In this document: piece after piece, positions 55,563 through 64,000 of the stretch
Layout: every line of letters begins with the position of its first letter
Numbering within the stretch: the stretch's first letter is position 1
NCBI GenBank assembly: GCA_016124615.1
Contig: WGNF01000016.1
Location: forward strand, 1 to 64,000
Length of the DNA stretch: 64,000 nucleotides
Direction of reading: 5' to 3'
Source: Paracoccaceae bacterium
GTDB lineage: Bacteria > Pseudomonadota > Alphaproteobacteria > Rhodobacterales > Rhodobacteraceae
The notes under the pieces: generated by a model
The model's input: only the letters and a program-made list of their open reading frames with translations
Told to the model about the DNA's origin: nothing
The model's database searches: none
Program-made: the position numbers and the translations under genes

Positions 55563-57182
55563 CTATTGCAGCACCTGCCCCGCCGGCCAGTTCAGCGTGG
55601 TTTCCAGCCGGAACGTCAGCGCCTTTCCGGCGGCGATGTCGGTCTTCCAGATCAGCAGGCCGCGCTTGCCATCGGGGTCGGTCTCGGTCGGGGCCGGGTC
55701 GACCTTCGTCTTCACCACCAGCGCGTCCTGTTCGGAATAGGGCACCTGCCCCATCACGCGCAGCGGCCAGTCTTCGGCGGTCAGGTTCTCGACCTTCAGC
55801 AGCGACACTTCGTGGCTGCCGTTCGACTTCGACAGGATGCCGCGGTCGCCCGACGATTTCTCGGGCGTCGTCATGCTTAGCCGCATCCCGTCGATGGCGC
55901 CAAAGCCCAGCGTCAGCTCGGTTCCCGCCGCCGTCATCGGCAGCGCGTCGGCCCCCACCACCGCGCCATCGGCGAACAGCATCGCCTGCCCCGGCAACAG
56001 CACCTGCCCGCTGTCGTTCTTCGCCTTCGCCATCAGATAGGCGGTGGTGTCGCTTGACGGCACCGCCTCGGCATAGACATCGGCCGTCAGATCCACGCTG
56101 TCGAGGCTGAAGCGCACCGCATCCACCCCGCTGCGGATGGTGGCCGGGTCGGGGTAGCGATAGGTCACGGTCGCCCCGAGCAATTCGGTATGCGCGCTGA
56201 TCGCCCCGCCGCCGCCCGGCGACGGCGCCGCGAGCATCACCGGCGCCTCCATCACCGGCGCCTTCATCGCGCTGGCCATCGGCGCGGCGTCCATTTGCAC
56301 CTCTGGTGCGATGCTGATCAGGTCGGGCGACAATTCCGACGGCGCCGACTGCCCCGAGGGTCGCGCCGTCGACAGTGTCAATGCCACATCCGTCCAGTCC
56401 TCGCCCGAGGCTTGGTGCACCGAAACGCCGCGGTCGATCACCAGCTTGCCCGCCTTGCGGTCCAGATGAATGTCATAGACCGGCTGCCAGTCGGCGTTCG
56501 GGGTATAGGTGGTGATCTCCACCGTGCCCTGACCCGAGACGCTGGCGACCAGCGTGGCATGGGCGTCGCCGCTTTGCAGCGCGGCCAGCGCCTTTTTGGC
56601 ATGGTCCAGCGCGTCGCGGTCGGGCTTCAGCGCCAGATCGGCGGCCCGCGCCTTCTGCTCGGCGTCCAGCGCCCGCCCGGTGGCGGCCAGCACCTCGTCG
56701 TTCACCATCTGCGCCTGCGCGCGCAACTCATCGGTGCTGGCGGCGGGGGCGCGCTGGTTCAGCCCGTGCAGAAAGGCGATTTCCTCGGCCGTGGCCTGCG
56801 CCTGCAACCGGATCGCGGCCACCGCGAACTCTTTCCCGGCCAGCACCTGCGTCAGCCGGTCCACCTCGTCCTGCGCCGCCTTCACCTCGGGCGCCGTCAG
56901 GTCGGCAGTGGCGGGTTGGCGGCCACTCAGCACGTTGACGGCGCCGATGGTGACACCTTGGCCCACCACCCGCAGCGTCGCGGGCACCACCCCGGCGGGC
57001 AGGTCAGGCACGACCAGCTGATTCATCCCGGCAGGCCCGGCCACCGTCACCTCACGGGTGATCTGGGCCAGACCGGGGAATACCGTGACACGGGTGATGT
57101 GCGAGCGCGCCGCGATGGTTTCAGCACTGACAGCGGCGGGCAGGGCAACGCTGAGCAGAAGAATGGGCAGGGCAATACGCAT
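55563..57182 (-). CDS. DUF4139 domain protein (mucoidy-inhibitor A-like)
   Basis: 539-residue secreted or periplasmic protein. A signal peptide (about 1-20, ending AVSAE) is followed by the DUF4140 N-terminal part (ITRVTVFPGLAQITREV), a helical coiled-coil stretch (about 95-200), and the DUF4139 beta-rich domain (starting TYTPNADWQPVYDIHL) to the C-terminal LNWPAGQV. A low-complexity Met/Ala/Pro insert (about 295-325) interrupts it. AAGGAGG sits 8 bases before the ATG at 57182. The family is called mucoidy inhibitor A after a Streptomyces case, but its function is not known. Confidence 0.85.
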   Translation of the reverse strand: MRIALPILLLSVALPAAVSAETIAARSHITRVTVFPGLAQITREVTVAGPAGMNQLVVPDLPAGVVPATLRVVGQGVTIGAVNVLSGRQPATADLTAPEVKAAQDEVDRLTQVLAGKEFAVAAIRLQAQATAEEIAFLHGLNQRAPAASTDELRAQAQMVNDEVLAATGRALDAEQKARAADLALKPDRDALDHAKKALAALQSGDAHATLVASVSGQGTVEITTYTPNADWQPVYDIHLDRKAGKLVIDRGVSVHQASGEDWTDVALTLSTARPSGQSAPSELSPDLISIAPEVQMDAAPMASAMKAPVMEAPVMLAAPSPGGGGAISAHTELLGATVTYRYPDPATIRSGVDAVRFSLDSVDLTADVYAEAVPSSDTTAYLMAKAKNDSGQVLLPGQAMLFADGAVVGADALPMTAAGTELTLGFGAIDGMRLSMTTPEKSSGDRGILSKSNGSHEVSLLKVENLTAEDWPLRVMGQVPYSEQDALVVKTKVDPAPTETDPDGKRGLLIWKTDIAAGKALTFRLETTLNWPAGQVLQ

Positions 57183-57318
57183 CGGAAAACCTCCTTGAAA
57201 TCGGTTCCAGCTTGCCCGAGCCGCACCCAAAAGCAAGCGCCCCGATGCCGCGCCAAGGCAGGCGCCGGGGGCGCCTGCGAAGCCGGTCTTTGGCGGTGCA
57301 AAATCGGTGTGAAAACGG

Positions 57319-57344
57319 TGCCAAATCGGTATCCCGATTTGGCA
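57319..57344 (-). terminator. Probable terminator after asd
   Basis: Inverted repeat with perfect 11-base arms (TGCCAAATCGG / CCGATTTGGCA) and a 4-base loop, 60 bases beyond the asd stop. On the minus strand a short TTTT follows after a few bases, so termination may be only moderate. It would separate asd from the DUF4139 gene on the same strand. Confidence 0.55.
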
Positions 57345-57404
57345 GCTTTCCCAACAGCTTGCGCCGGTAATGCCGGGGCAGTCGGCGCAAGCCTTAAAGT
57401 GTCG

Positions 57405-58427
57405 TTAACCCTTCTTCAGACACCGGTTCCCCAGCACCTCGGCGATCTGCACCGCGTTCAGCGCGGCGCCCTTGCGCAGGTTGTCGCTGACGCACCACAG
57501 GTTGATGCCGTTGTCGATCGTCGGGTCTTGCCGGATGCGGCTGATGTAGGTCGCATACTCGCCGACGCATTCGATCGGGGTGATGTAGCCACCAGCCTCG
57601 CGCTTGTCGACCACGAGGATTCCGGGCGCCTCGCGCAGGATGTCGCGGGCCTCGGCCTCGTCCAGATGGTCCTCGAATTCGATGTTGATCGCTTCGGAAT
57701 GGCCAACAAACACTGGCACGCGGACGCAGGTCGCGGTGACCTTGATCGACTTGTCGAGGATCTTTTTCGTCTCGGCGACCATCTTCCACTCTTCCTTGGT
57801 CTGCCCGTCCTCAAGGAAGACGTCGATGTGCGGAATGACGTTGAAGGCAATCTGCTTGGGGAACTTCTTCGGCGCGACTTCCTGACCCGGCACGTACATG
57901 CCCTTGGTCTGGTTCCACAATTCGTCCATGCCTTCCTTGCCGGCGCCCGACACCGACTGGTAGGTGGAAACCACCACCCGCTTGATCCGCGCGCGGTCGT
58001 GCAGCGGCTTCAGCGCCACCACCATCTGCGCGGTGGAGCAGTTGGGGTTCGCGATGATCATCTTGTTGGTGTATTGCTCGACCGCCTCGGGGTTCACTTC
58101 CGGAACCACCAGCGGGATCGCCGGGTCATAGCGGTAAAGCGAGGAATTGTCGATCACCACGCAGCCCGCCGCCGCCGCCTTGGGCGCATAGATTTTCGTC
58201 GCGTCCGACCCGATGGCGAACAGCGCGATATCCCAGCCGGTAAAATCGAACGTGTCGAGGTCCTTTGTTTTCAGCGTCTTGTCGCCAAAGCTGACCTCGG
58301 TGCCCATCGATTTTCGCGACGCCAGCGCCGCGATCTCGTCCACCGGGAACTCGCGCTCGGCGAGGATGTTCAGCATTTCACGGCCCACGTTGCCCGTGGC
58401 ACCAGCGACAACGACCCTGTAACCCAT
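57405..58427 (-). CDS. asd: Aspartate-semialdehyde dehydrogenase
   Basis: NADPH-dependent reduction of aspartyl phosphate to aspartate semialdehyde, shared by lysine/DAP, threonine and methionine synthesis. The 340-residue protein has VVVAGATGNVGREMLNIL (NADP loop), the catalytic Cys in IANPNCSTAQMV, the STYQSVSGAGKEGMDEL segment, and the catalytic His in CVRVPVFVGHSEAI. Length is normal. It is divergent from the DUF4424 gene. Its product feeds DapA at 15 kb. Confidence 0.97.
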   Translation of the reverse strand: MGYRVVVAGATGNVGREMLNILAEREFPVDEIAALASRKSMGTEVSFGDKTLKTKDLDTFDFTGWDIALFAIGSDATKIYAPKAAAAGCVVIDNSSLYRYDPAIPLVVPEVNPEAVEQYTNKMIIANPNCSTAQMVVALKPLHDRARIKRVVVSTYQSVSGAGKEGMDELWNQTKGMYVPGQEVAPKKFPKQIAFNVIPHIDVFLEDGQTKEEWKMVAETKKILDKSIKVTATCVRVPVFVGHSEAINIEFEDHLDEAEARDILREAPGILVVDKREAGGYITPIECVGEYATYISRIRQDPTIDNGINLWCVSDNLRKGAALNAVQIAEVLGNRCLKKG

Positions 58428-58553
58428 CGGGCCACTCCTTTTTCGTCATGAACAACGCGGGCCAATAGCGCAAAGGGCCCGGCTGGAAAAGCGGATTCGT
58501 TTCCTGAGGCCTGCCCGCCATGCTATCGTCACGGCATTTCAGGGGGGTCTTTC

Positions 58554-59594
58554 ATGCCGCGTTCGCTTCTTGCCATTCTTCTTCTTTTCGCCGCCCCGGC
58601 CTTTGCCAACGACGGGTTCGGCGGGCTTACCGCCACCGGGCTGACCTTCGGGCAAACCGCCGCCGTGGCGATGGAGCAGGAAGACCTGTTCATCGGCCCC
58701 GACCGCATCCGGGTGGACTATGTCTTTCGCAACACCTCGGCGCAGGATGTGTCGGGCGAGGTGATCTTTCCGCTGCCCCCGATCCCGCTGCAGGATCTGG
58801 AGAATGAAGACTGGAACCTGCCCGAGGATCGCAGCCGGGAAAACCTTGTCAACTTCACCGCGACGGTGGAGGGCAAGCCGATCCCGGTGGCCATCGACCG
58901 TCTGGCCGTGATCGAGCCGGAAAACGCCTGGGAACAACCGGCGGCCACGCGCTACGACACCCCCGGCAAGGACGTCACCGCGCGGCTGGCCGCCTATGAC
59001 CTGCCGCTGACGATCGACCTCGACACGCTGCACGCAAAGCTGAACGCGCTGCCGCCCACGGCAAGGGCCGCGATGATCGCCGAGGGGCTGGCGGCCGAGA
59101 TCGACCCCAGCGACCCCACGCAGGGGCTTTTCCCGCTCTGGTCCATCGTGCTGCGCTATCACTGGCCGCAGGTTTTCCCGGCCGGGACAGCGCTGCACAT
59201 CTCGCATGCCTATGAAAACCACCCCTCGGGCGGCCTCTTTGTCTGGCAGCAACCGCCCGAGGGCTACAGCCTTGATCTACAAAAGCAATATTGCGTCGAT
59301 GCGGGCACCTCGAAGGCGATCATGAAGGCGATCACCTACCGGGATACCGACGGCACGATGCAAAGCATCGGCACCGCGCTTTATATCGCCTATGTGCTGC
59401 GGACGGCGAATTCGTGGGCCGGGCCCATCGGCCACTTCCGCCTGACGCTCGACAAGGGCGACGTGCGCAACGTCATCTCGCTTTGCGCGCAGGGGGTGAA
59501 GAAGACCGGGCCGACCACTTTCGTGGTGGAGCGGACGAACTACGCCCCCGATCGCGATCTGGATATCCTGATCGTCAGCCCGCCGCAGCGTTAG
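58554..59594 (+). CDS. DUF4424 domain secreted protein
   Basis: 346-residue protein with a signal peptide (about 1-18, ending PAFA) and then NDGFGGLTATGLTF, the hallmark start of DUF4424 proteins. The rest is beta-rich with a helical insert (about 145-190). Two Cys occur late (KQYCVDAG, SLCAQGVKK) and could form a disulfide. Function is unknown; the family occurs in proteobacterial periplasms. It ends with a 4-base overlap with the convergent GT29-like gene. Confidence 0.85.
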   Translation: MPRSLLAILLLFAAPAFANDGFGGLTATGLTFGQTAAVAMEQEDLFIGPDRIRVDYVFRNTSAQDVSGEVIFPLPPIPLQDLENEDWNLPEDRSRENLVNFTATVEGKPIPVAIDRLAVIEPENAWEQPAATRYDTPGKDVTARLAAYDLPLTIDLDTLHAKLNALPPTARAAMIAEGLAAEIDPSDPTQGLFPLWSIVLRYHWPQVFPAGTALHISHAYENHPSGGLFVWQQPPEGYSLDLQKQYCVDAGTSKAIMKAITYRDTDGTMQSIGTALYIAYVLRTANSWAGPIGHFRLTLDKGDVRNVISLCAQGVKKTGPTTFVVERTNYAPDRDLDILIVSPPQR

Positions 59595-60220
59595 GGGCGG
59601 ATCAGCCGGAACCGCGGATCGGCGGCCAGCAATTGCTCGACCGCCGCCCGCTCGGCGGCAAAGTCGTGCGGCACCTGCGCGGCCGAGCGGTGGCCGGTCA
59701 GCGAGAGCGACTGAAAGAAGTCAAAGCCGTAAAGGTCGATCCGTGTCGCCTCGGACCCGGCAAGCAGGTCGATCAGCATCAGGCCGGTGGTGGGTTGCGC
59801 CCCCAGTTCGGCCCACAGTCGGCGAATATCGTCCTGGCGATGCAGGTAAAACCGCCGTCGCACCACCGCCCAGGTCAGCCGCTTGCGCTTGTGACTCATC
59901 CACAGGGTCAGGCGCGGGTTCAGGCGGTCGAGGTCGGCGGCCCCCATCCGCACCGCCAGCGCCAGCCAGTCGGTGCGGGTGCCGTGCGAGGCCGCCGCAG
60001 GCATCGGCGCGCGGTTGATGCGGATCACCAGATCATGCGCGTCAATCTCGTCCCCCGCCGCGCCTTGCGCCAGCGACCGCGCATTGCCGACCAGCGCGAC
60101 GCTGCGCCCGGCCACCGCCGCCAGCATCGAACTGCGCGTGATGGATCGCCGGGCCAGCGCCGCCTCGTTGCGCGTCGCGCGGGCGAGGTGAAAGCGGAGC
60201 CGGTCGATCGGGCCCGCCAC
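59591..60220 (-). CDS. GT29 sialyltransferase-like glycosyltransferase
   Basis: 209-residue protein with the look of a family 29 glycosyltransferase. VALVGNARSLAQG...IDAHDLVIRINRAP corresponds to sialylmotif L, GLMLIDLLAGSEATRIDLYGFDFF to sialylmotif S, and HDFAAERAAVEQL to the late motif with the catalytic His and Glu. It has no signal peptide or membrane helix. Known GT29 enzymes use CMP-sialic acid. Donor here is unknown but may be a CMP- or NDP-activated sugar made by the fused enzyme encoded just upstream (2-base gap). It is last in the four-gene operon. Confidence 0.78.
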   Translation of the reverse strand: MAGPIDRLRFHLARATRNEAALARRSITRSSMLAAVAGRSVALVGNARSLAQGAAGDEIDAHDLVIRINRAPMPAAASHGTRTDWLALAVRMGAADLDRLNPRLTLWMSHKRKRLTWAVVRRRFYLHRQDDIRRLWAELGAQPTTGLMLIDLLAGSEATRIDLYGFDFFQSLSLTGHRSAAQVPHDFAAERAAVEQLLAADPRFRLIRP

Positions 60221-60222
60221 CC

Positions 60223-62253
60223 TCAGTTCAGCCGCTTGAAGCCAGCATGGCAGACCGGGCCCTTCAGCAGGTCGGCCACCTTGCGGTCGCCATGCTCACA
60301 TTCCGCGATCAGCGCGAAAACGCCGTCGAGGTCGGCGAAGTAGTCGGCGATCACATCATCTGTGTGGGCCATCGAGGCGTAGCAGTTGGTACTGGCCAGC
60401 CAGCCCTTGGCCAGCATTTCCTGCGTGACCAGTGTCTTGTATTCCAGCGCGGTCTTGGCCTTGAAGGCATAGGTGGACAGGCTCGGCAGCCCGGCAATGC
60501 CGATCTCCAGCCCATGTGCGTCGGCCGTCGCCTGCCAGCCCGCGCGCACCTTGTGGCCGATGGCGGTGATCGCATCCCAGCTTTGCACCCGCGCCATCAC
60601 CTCCAGCGTCTTCACCGCGGCACTTGGCCCGATGCGTTCGGTCCAAAAGGTGGAACTGATGAAGCTGGTCTGCGCCGCATCCATCACCTCGCGTCGGCCG
60701 ATCACGGCGGTGATGCCATAGCCGTTGCCCAGCGCCTTGCCGAAGATCGCAACGTCAGGCTCCACCCCGTATTTCAGATGCAAGCCGCCATAGGTCTCGC
60801 GGAAGCCGGATGTGCATTCGTCGAACACCAGCACGATGCCCTTTTCGGTCGCCAGCGCCCGGATCGCCTCCAGAAATCCCGGCGCCGGGCCCGCGTTGCG
60901 GCTGACTTCCATCTTGATGACGCCGATCGGGTGCTGGTCCACCAGCGCCTTCAGCTGCTCAAGGTTGTTGTATTCGAACGGATGCACGGTGCCCAAAAGC
61001 GCCCGTGGCACCCCGTTCGGGTCCAGCCCTGGCAGCAGGTGGCCGTCGAGCCCGCGTTCGTTGCCAAGGTTGGTCGCCAGATACCAGTCGTGCCAGCCGT
61101 GATAGCCGCAAATCGCGATTTCATCGCGGCCGCTGGCGGCGCGGGCGATGCGCACCGCGATGGCGTTCGCCTCGCCGCCCGACCGCGCCAGCCGCACCAT
61201 CTCGGCCCAGGGGTGCAGTTCGATCAGCTTTTCCGCCAGCGCCACTTCTTCGGGGCAGTTCAGGGTGGACATGTTGCCCGCCTGCACCGTCGTCATCACC
61301 GCCGCGTCAACCTCGGGGTGGCTGTAGCCCAGCGTGTTGGTGCCCACCCCCATCAGTGACATGTCGCGGTATTCGGTCCCGTCGAGATCCCAGACGCTGC
61401 ACCCCTTGGTGCGGCTGAAGTAGCTGGGCCACTGGTCGGGCAGGAACATCTCCGACCGTTTCGACAGCAGCATGTTGCCGCCGGGAATGATTTCCTTCGC
61501 CCGTTTCCACAGCTTCTGGCCGTTGGTCAATTGCGACCCTTCGTTGCGCGGAATATTCGCGTTCGCCGCAAACATCGCGGGATCCGCTTCCGCCAAGGCC
61601 ACCACACGTTCCCAGCCGAAGTGAATATCCGGCGCGAAATGGGCAAAGACGGATTGCATCACTCTCAGGTCGGCCGTTTCGTCCACCGTCAGGCGCAGGT
61701 TCGAACAATCGACCGGGTTCACCACCTCTGCCGTGGTGAAGCGGCCCGAGGTGCGCAGGTAGGGCGTGACGTGTTCGTGGTCGAAATCGGCATCGGTTTC
61801 CTCGGCCGACCGGCGCAGCGCGGCAAGGCTGAACACCTCGGTATCCAGCCCGTCAGGAAAGGACCGGGTGGCCACGTTGCTGCAATACTCCACCCCCTCG
61901 CGGAGGAAGGCCTCGACAACAAGGTCGACAACGGCGGGATCAACCAGCGGGCAATCGCCGGTGATGCGGATCACGGTATCGGCCCCGGCGCCCTCGGCGG
62001 CCAGCAGATAGCGGCTCAGCACATCGGTTTCGCTGCCACGAAAGCAGCTATAGCCCAGCGCCGTCACGCAATCGACCAAGGGGTCGTTGCGCGGGTCGGT
62101 AGAGGTTGCCAGCACGATCTCGTCAACCCGCGTGGCACGCGCGAGGCGGGTCAGCAGAACCTCGATGAGCGGATGACCAGAGAGGTCGCGCAGAACCTTG
62201 CCGGGCAGGCGGGTCGAGCCCATCCGGGCCTGTACGATCGCGACAGTCTTCAA
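60223..62253 (-). CDS. Fused SpsF-type nucleotidyltransferase and class III aminotransferase
   Basis: 676-residue two-domain protein. Residues 1-240 match the SpsF/CMP-NeuAc-synthetase-like nucleotidyltransferases (VAIVQARMGSTRLPGKVL, RITGDCPLVDP, DGLDTEVF, HEHVTPY). Residues about 260-676 match glutamate-1-semialdehyde aminomutase-like PLP enzymes: KEIIPGGNM, RSGGEANAIAVRIARAA, CGYHGWHDWY, FDECTSGFRE and the PLP Lys in AIFGKALGNGYG. I use the TTG at 62253, which overlaps the upstream stop (TTGA) and has GGAG 6 bases before; a GTG at 62265 is the alternative. It probably aminates and activates an unusual sugar for surface glycosylation. Confidence 0.87.
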   Translation of the reverse strand: MKTVAIVQARMGSTRLPGKVLRDLSGHPLIEVLLTRLARATRVDEIVLATSTDPRNDPLVDCVTALGYSCFRGSETDVLSRYLLAAEGAGADTVIRITGDCPLVDPAVVDLVVEAFLREGVEYCSNVATRSFPDGLDTEVFSLAALRRSAEETDADFDHEHVTPYLRTSGRFTTAEVVNPVDCSNLRLTVDETADLRVMQSVFAHFAPDIHFGWERVVALAEADPAMFAANANIPRNEGSQLTNGQKLWKRAKEIIPGGNMLLSKRSEMFLPDQWPSYFSRTKGCSVWDLDGTEYRDMSLMGVGTNTLGYSHPEVDAAVMTTVQAGNMSTLNCPEEVALAEKLIELHPWAEMVRLARSGGEANAIAVRIARAASGRDEIAICGYHGWHDWYLATNLGNERGLDGHLLPGLDPNGVPRALLGTVHPFEYNNLEQLKALVDQHPIGVIKMEVSRNAGPAPGFLEAIRALATEKGIVLVFDECTSGFRETYGGLHLKYGVEPDVAIFGKALGNGYGITAVIGRREVMDAAQTSFISSTFWTERIGPSAAVKTLEVMARVQSWDAITAIGHKVRAGWQATADAHGLEIGIAGLPSLSTYAFKAKTALEYKTLVTQEMLAKGWLASTNCYASMAHTDDVIADYFADLDGVFALIAECEHGDRKVADLLKGPVCHAGFKRLN

Positions 62254-63152
62254 AGAGTGCTCCACTGCGAGGGATCGATGAGCCGTTGATCGACGTCGTT
62301 GGGCCAATCGGGCAGCGAGGTCAAGGGCGCATCCAGCACTTCTGCGATAGCGGCCAGTTCCACCGCGCTGTTGACGCCAACAACGATGCGATCTACCGCA
62401 GGATGCATGGCAACGAAGCGCAGGCAGGCATCCACCGGGGTCAGGCCAGCGCCTTCCAGCCAGCCAGCCCAAGCCTGCCAGACAGAAGGCCAACTGCCGA
62501 ACTTTGTCGGCCGATCGGCCGCCGGAAACAGCAGAAGGCCCTGCAGAAAGGCGGATCGTGCGTGCACTTCCACCCCGGCGGCGGCCAACTGGTCGGCCCA
62601 GCCAGAGGTCACCAGCCGCTGGTCGAGGATGCTGAACGGCGCCTGCACGATTTCGGGTTGCAGCACCTCGACGAAGGCCGACAGCCGGTCGGGGGCGTAG
62701 ATCGACAGGCCGATCTTGCCCGTCAGCCCTTCGGCCTTCGCCTCGATGAGCGCCGCGCGGATCGCGGGCCCGCGCGGCGAGCATAGCTGTTCGGGGTCAT
62801 GCAGCAGCAGCCCATGCAAGCGCGGGATCCCCAGCCGCTGCAGGGATTCCCGAACACCGCCAAGGATCCAGCCCGTGGTGTCTGTCACCTCGGCCGGGAT
62901 GCGCGGCACCTTCGACACAAGCCGCCACCCCGTCATCCCGGCGTGGCCCAGCACGGCCTCGGCGTCGCCATAGGCCGGCGCGGTGTCGAGCGTGTCGAGC
63001 CCGGCGGCCCGCGCGAAGGTCAGGATTCGGTCCACCTCGGCGCCGTCCGGACGGCCGAGGGTATTGGAAACGCCATAGCTCAGCCCGAACTGCACGGTAC
63101 CAAGCGCCAGCCGCCGCGCCAAGGTGCGGCCGCCCAACCTTTGCAATGTCAC
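62250..63152 (-). CDS. Aldo/keto reductase family oxidoreductase
   Basis: 300-residue AKR-fold protein. It opens TLARRLALGTVQFGLSYGVSN, has FARAAGLDTLDTAPAYGDAEAVLG (catalytic Asp/Tyr region), LHGLLLHDPEQL, GKIGLSIYAPDRL and the late GVNSAVELAAI cofactor segment. The GTG at 63152 has AGGAG 5 bases upstream; the open frame beyond is unconserved. Members next to SpsF-like genes in surface-glycan loci are seen in other bacteria. The substrate is probably a keto or aldehyde sugar intermediate; this is inference. Coupled to the downstream fused gene by a 4-base overlap. Confidence 0.87.
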   Translation of the reverse strand: MTLQRLGGRTLARRLALGTVQFGLSYGVSNTLGRPDGAEVDRILTFARAAGLDTLDTAPAYGDAEAVLGHAGMTGWRLVSKVPRIPAEVTDTTGWILGGVRESLQRLGIPRLHGLLLHDPEQLCSPRGPAIRAALIEAKAEGLTGKIGLSIYAPDRLSAFVEVLQPEIVQAPFSILDQRLVTSGWADQLAAAGVEVHARSAFLQGLLLFPAADRPTKFGSWPSVWQAWAGWLEGAGLTPVDACLRFVAMHPAVDRIVVGVNSAVELAAIAEVLDAPLTSLPDWPNDVDQRLIDPSQWSTL

Positions 63153-63240
63153 GATCACTCCTGTCGCGCATCTGCGGCGCTTCGGCGCCGCGCTTCCCCG
63201 ACGGCAAGATATGCCGAAAACAGGCCGCGGTCGATGCTGT

Positions 63241-63951
63241 TCAGGAGCGACGAAAGATCCCGGATCGGGCCCGTGTTGCGGCGTAACTCGCCGAGGTGGC
63301 GCCATTCTCGTATTCCGTCGCGACCCAGTCGCGAAAGCCGATCGGCCCCTGTTCCAGCCGCGCGCCATAGAGGTCGAGCACATGGTCGAGGATGCCGGTC
63401 TTGCTTTGGCGGAAGTGCAGGAACCGCGGGCTGAGCTGCTTGCGCGCCTCGTCGAGCGGGGTGCCGCAATAGTGCAAAAGGTAGATCGCGCTGGCCAGCC
63501 CGGTGCGGTCGGCGCCCGATTTGCAATGCATCAGCACGGGCTTTTCCACCGCGCCGAGCACCTCGATCAGGTGCAGCAGCGTGCGACGCTCGGGCGCGCT
63601 GCGGGCCGACATCGGCACATCGACCAGCGTCATGCCAAGCTTGGCACAGCTTTCCTCTTCGAACCGGTGGTGCGACAGGGTCAGACCGCCCCGCAGGTTC
63701 AGGATGGTGCGAAAGCCTTCGGCCGCGAGGTCCGACAGCCGTTCGTGCGCCGGGTGGTTCGAGCGCCAGACGCCGGGCGCGACTTCGGCATAGTTGGTCC
63801 AGAACGTCCGCAGGATACCGTGGTCCAGCCAGTTGACGTAGAAGGCAGACCGCCGCCGCTCTTCCGGGTCGGCGATGTCGTGGCTGTAGCGGGCGTGAAG
63901 CGACCGTTCCCAGTCGTGCAGCCTTTGCCAAAGTCGTCCGATCATCGCCAT
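63241..63951 (-). CDS. Tyrosine/dual-specificity phosphatase family protein
   Basis: 236-residue cytosolic phosphatase with the PTP loop HCKSGADRTG (CX5R, Cys nucleophile and phosphate-binding Arg). Other landmarks are GVWRSNHPAHERLSDLAAEGFRTILNLRGG at the N-terminal end of the domain and VPMSARSAPE, where the acid loop would be. The preceding 50 residues are Arg/His/Trp-rich. I chose ATG 63951 (MAMIGRLW); 63993 and 63945 are alternatives. It leads the glycan-modification operon, 88 bases before the AKR gene. It could dephosphorylate a BY-kinase such as the Wzc-type protein at 41 kb or a sugar phosphate. Confidence 0.85.
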   Translation of the reverse strand: MAMIGRLWQRLHDWERSLHARYSHDIADPEERRRSAFYVNWLDHGILRTFWTNYAEVAPGVWRSNHPAHERLSDLAAEGFRTILNLRGGLTLSHHRFEEESCAKLGMTLVDVPMSARSAPERRTLLHLIEVLGAVEKPVLMHCKSGADRTGLASAIYLLHYCGTPLDEARKQLSPRFLHFRQSKTGILDHVLDLYGARLEQGPIGFRDWVATEYENGATSASYAATRARSGIFRRS

Positions 63952-64000
63952 TGGTGCCCAAATCCTTCTGGTGCGGGTCAGATGGACGATCAACGTCCGT

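Overview
The window is a 64 kb stretch of a GC-rich (roughly two thirds G+C) alphaproteobacterial chromosome. Gene order and protein types point to the Rhodobacterales (Rhodobacter/Paracoccus-like). The pointers are the block folK-rpoZ-rel-DUF2062-pdxJ-acpS-lepB, the block NYN-ispH-rnhA, and a cassette of three tandem peptide deformylase genes with fmt. I found no tRNA, rRNA, insertion sequence, phage gene or CRISPR array. Genes are packed tightly, often with 4-base ATGA overlaps. Many long antisense open frames exist only because of the GC bias and were left out.

Region 1 (1-20.7 kb) is housekeeping. It holds a minus-strand operon (folK, rpoZ, rel, DUF2062, pdxJ, coiled-coil membrane protein, acpS, lepB) and a plus-strand group (NYN protein, ispH, AbrB-family permease, rnhA, TetR-like regulator). 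These are followed by def-def-def-like-fmt on the minus strand, a MalY/PatB-type lyase, dapA, a soluble lytic transglycosylase, an EamA permease, and the two halves of MnmC encoded as divergent genes.

Region 2 (20.7-49 kb) is an exopolysaccharide locus: GT2, sugar transferase, Wzx flippase, GT4, Wzc-type kinase/co-polymerase, Wzy-like polymerase, secreted glycosidase-like protein, pyruvyl transferase and GT4. A hybrid NRPS-PKS system interrupts it. A 3213-residue protein reads A-PCP-KS-AT-ACP-aminotransferase-C-A-PCP. A translationally coupled 928-residue partner reads C-(A-domain remnant)-PCP-thioesterase, and the thioesterase has cysteine in place of the usual nucleophilic serine. A Sfp-type phosphopantetheinyl transferase and a membrane-anchored CocE/NonD hydrolase follow. 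From the domains I infer a short peptide containing a beta-amino acid made by malonate extension and transamination, then probably glycine. Its placement inside the polysaccharide locus suggests a cell-surface or exported product. This is the most unusual part of the window.

Region 3 (49-58.4 kb) is mostly metabolic: HTD2-like hydratase, FMN reductase, ThDP enzyme, NlpC/P60 hydrolase, leucyl aminopeptidase, a small unknown protein, beta-carbonic anhydrase, DUF4139 protein and asd.

Region 4 (58.5-64 kb) holds a DUF4424 protein facing a four-gene minus-strand operon: tyrosine phosphatase, aldo/keto reductase, a fused SpsF-type nucleotidyltransferase plus class III aminotransferase, and a GT29 sialyltransferase-like protein. 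It looks like a small glycan-modification pathway.
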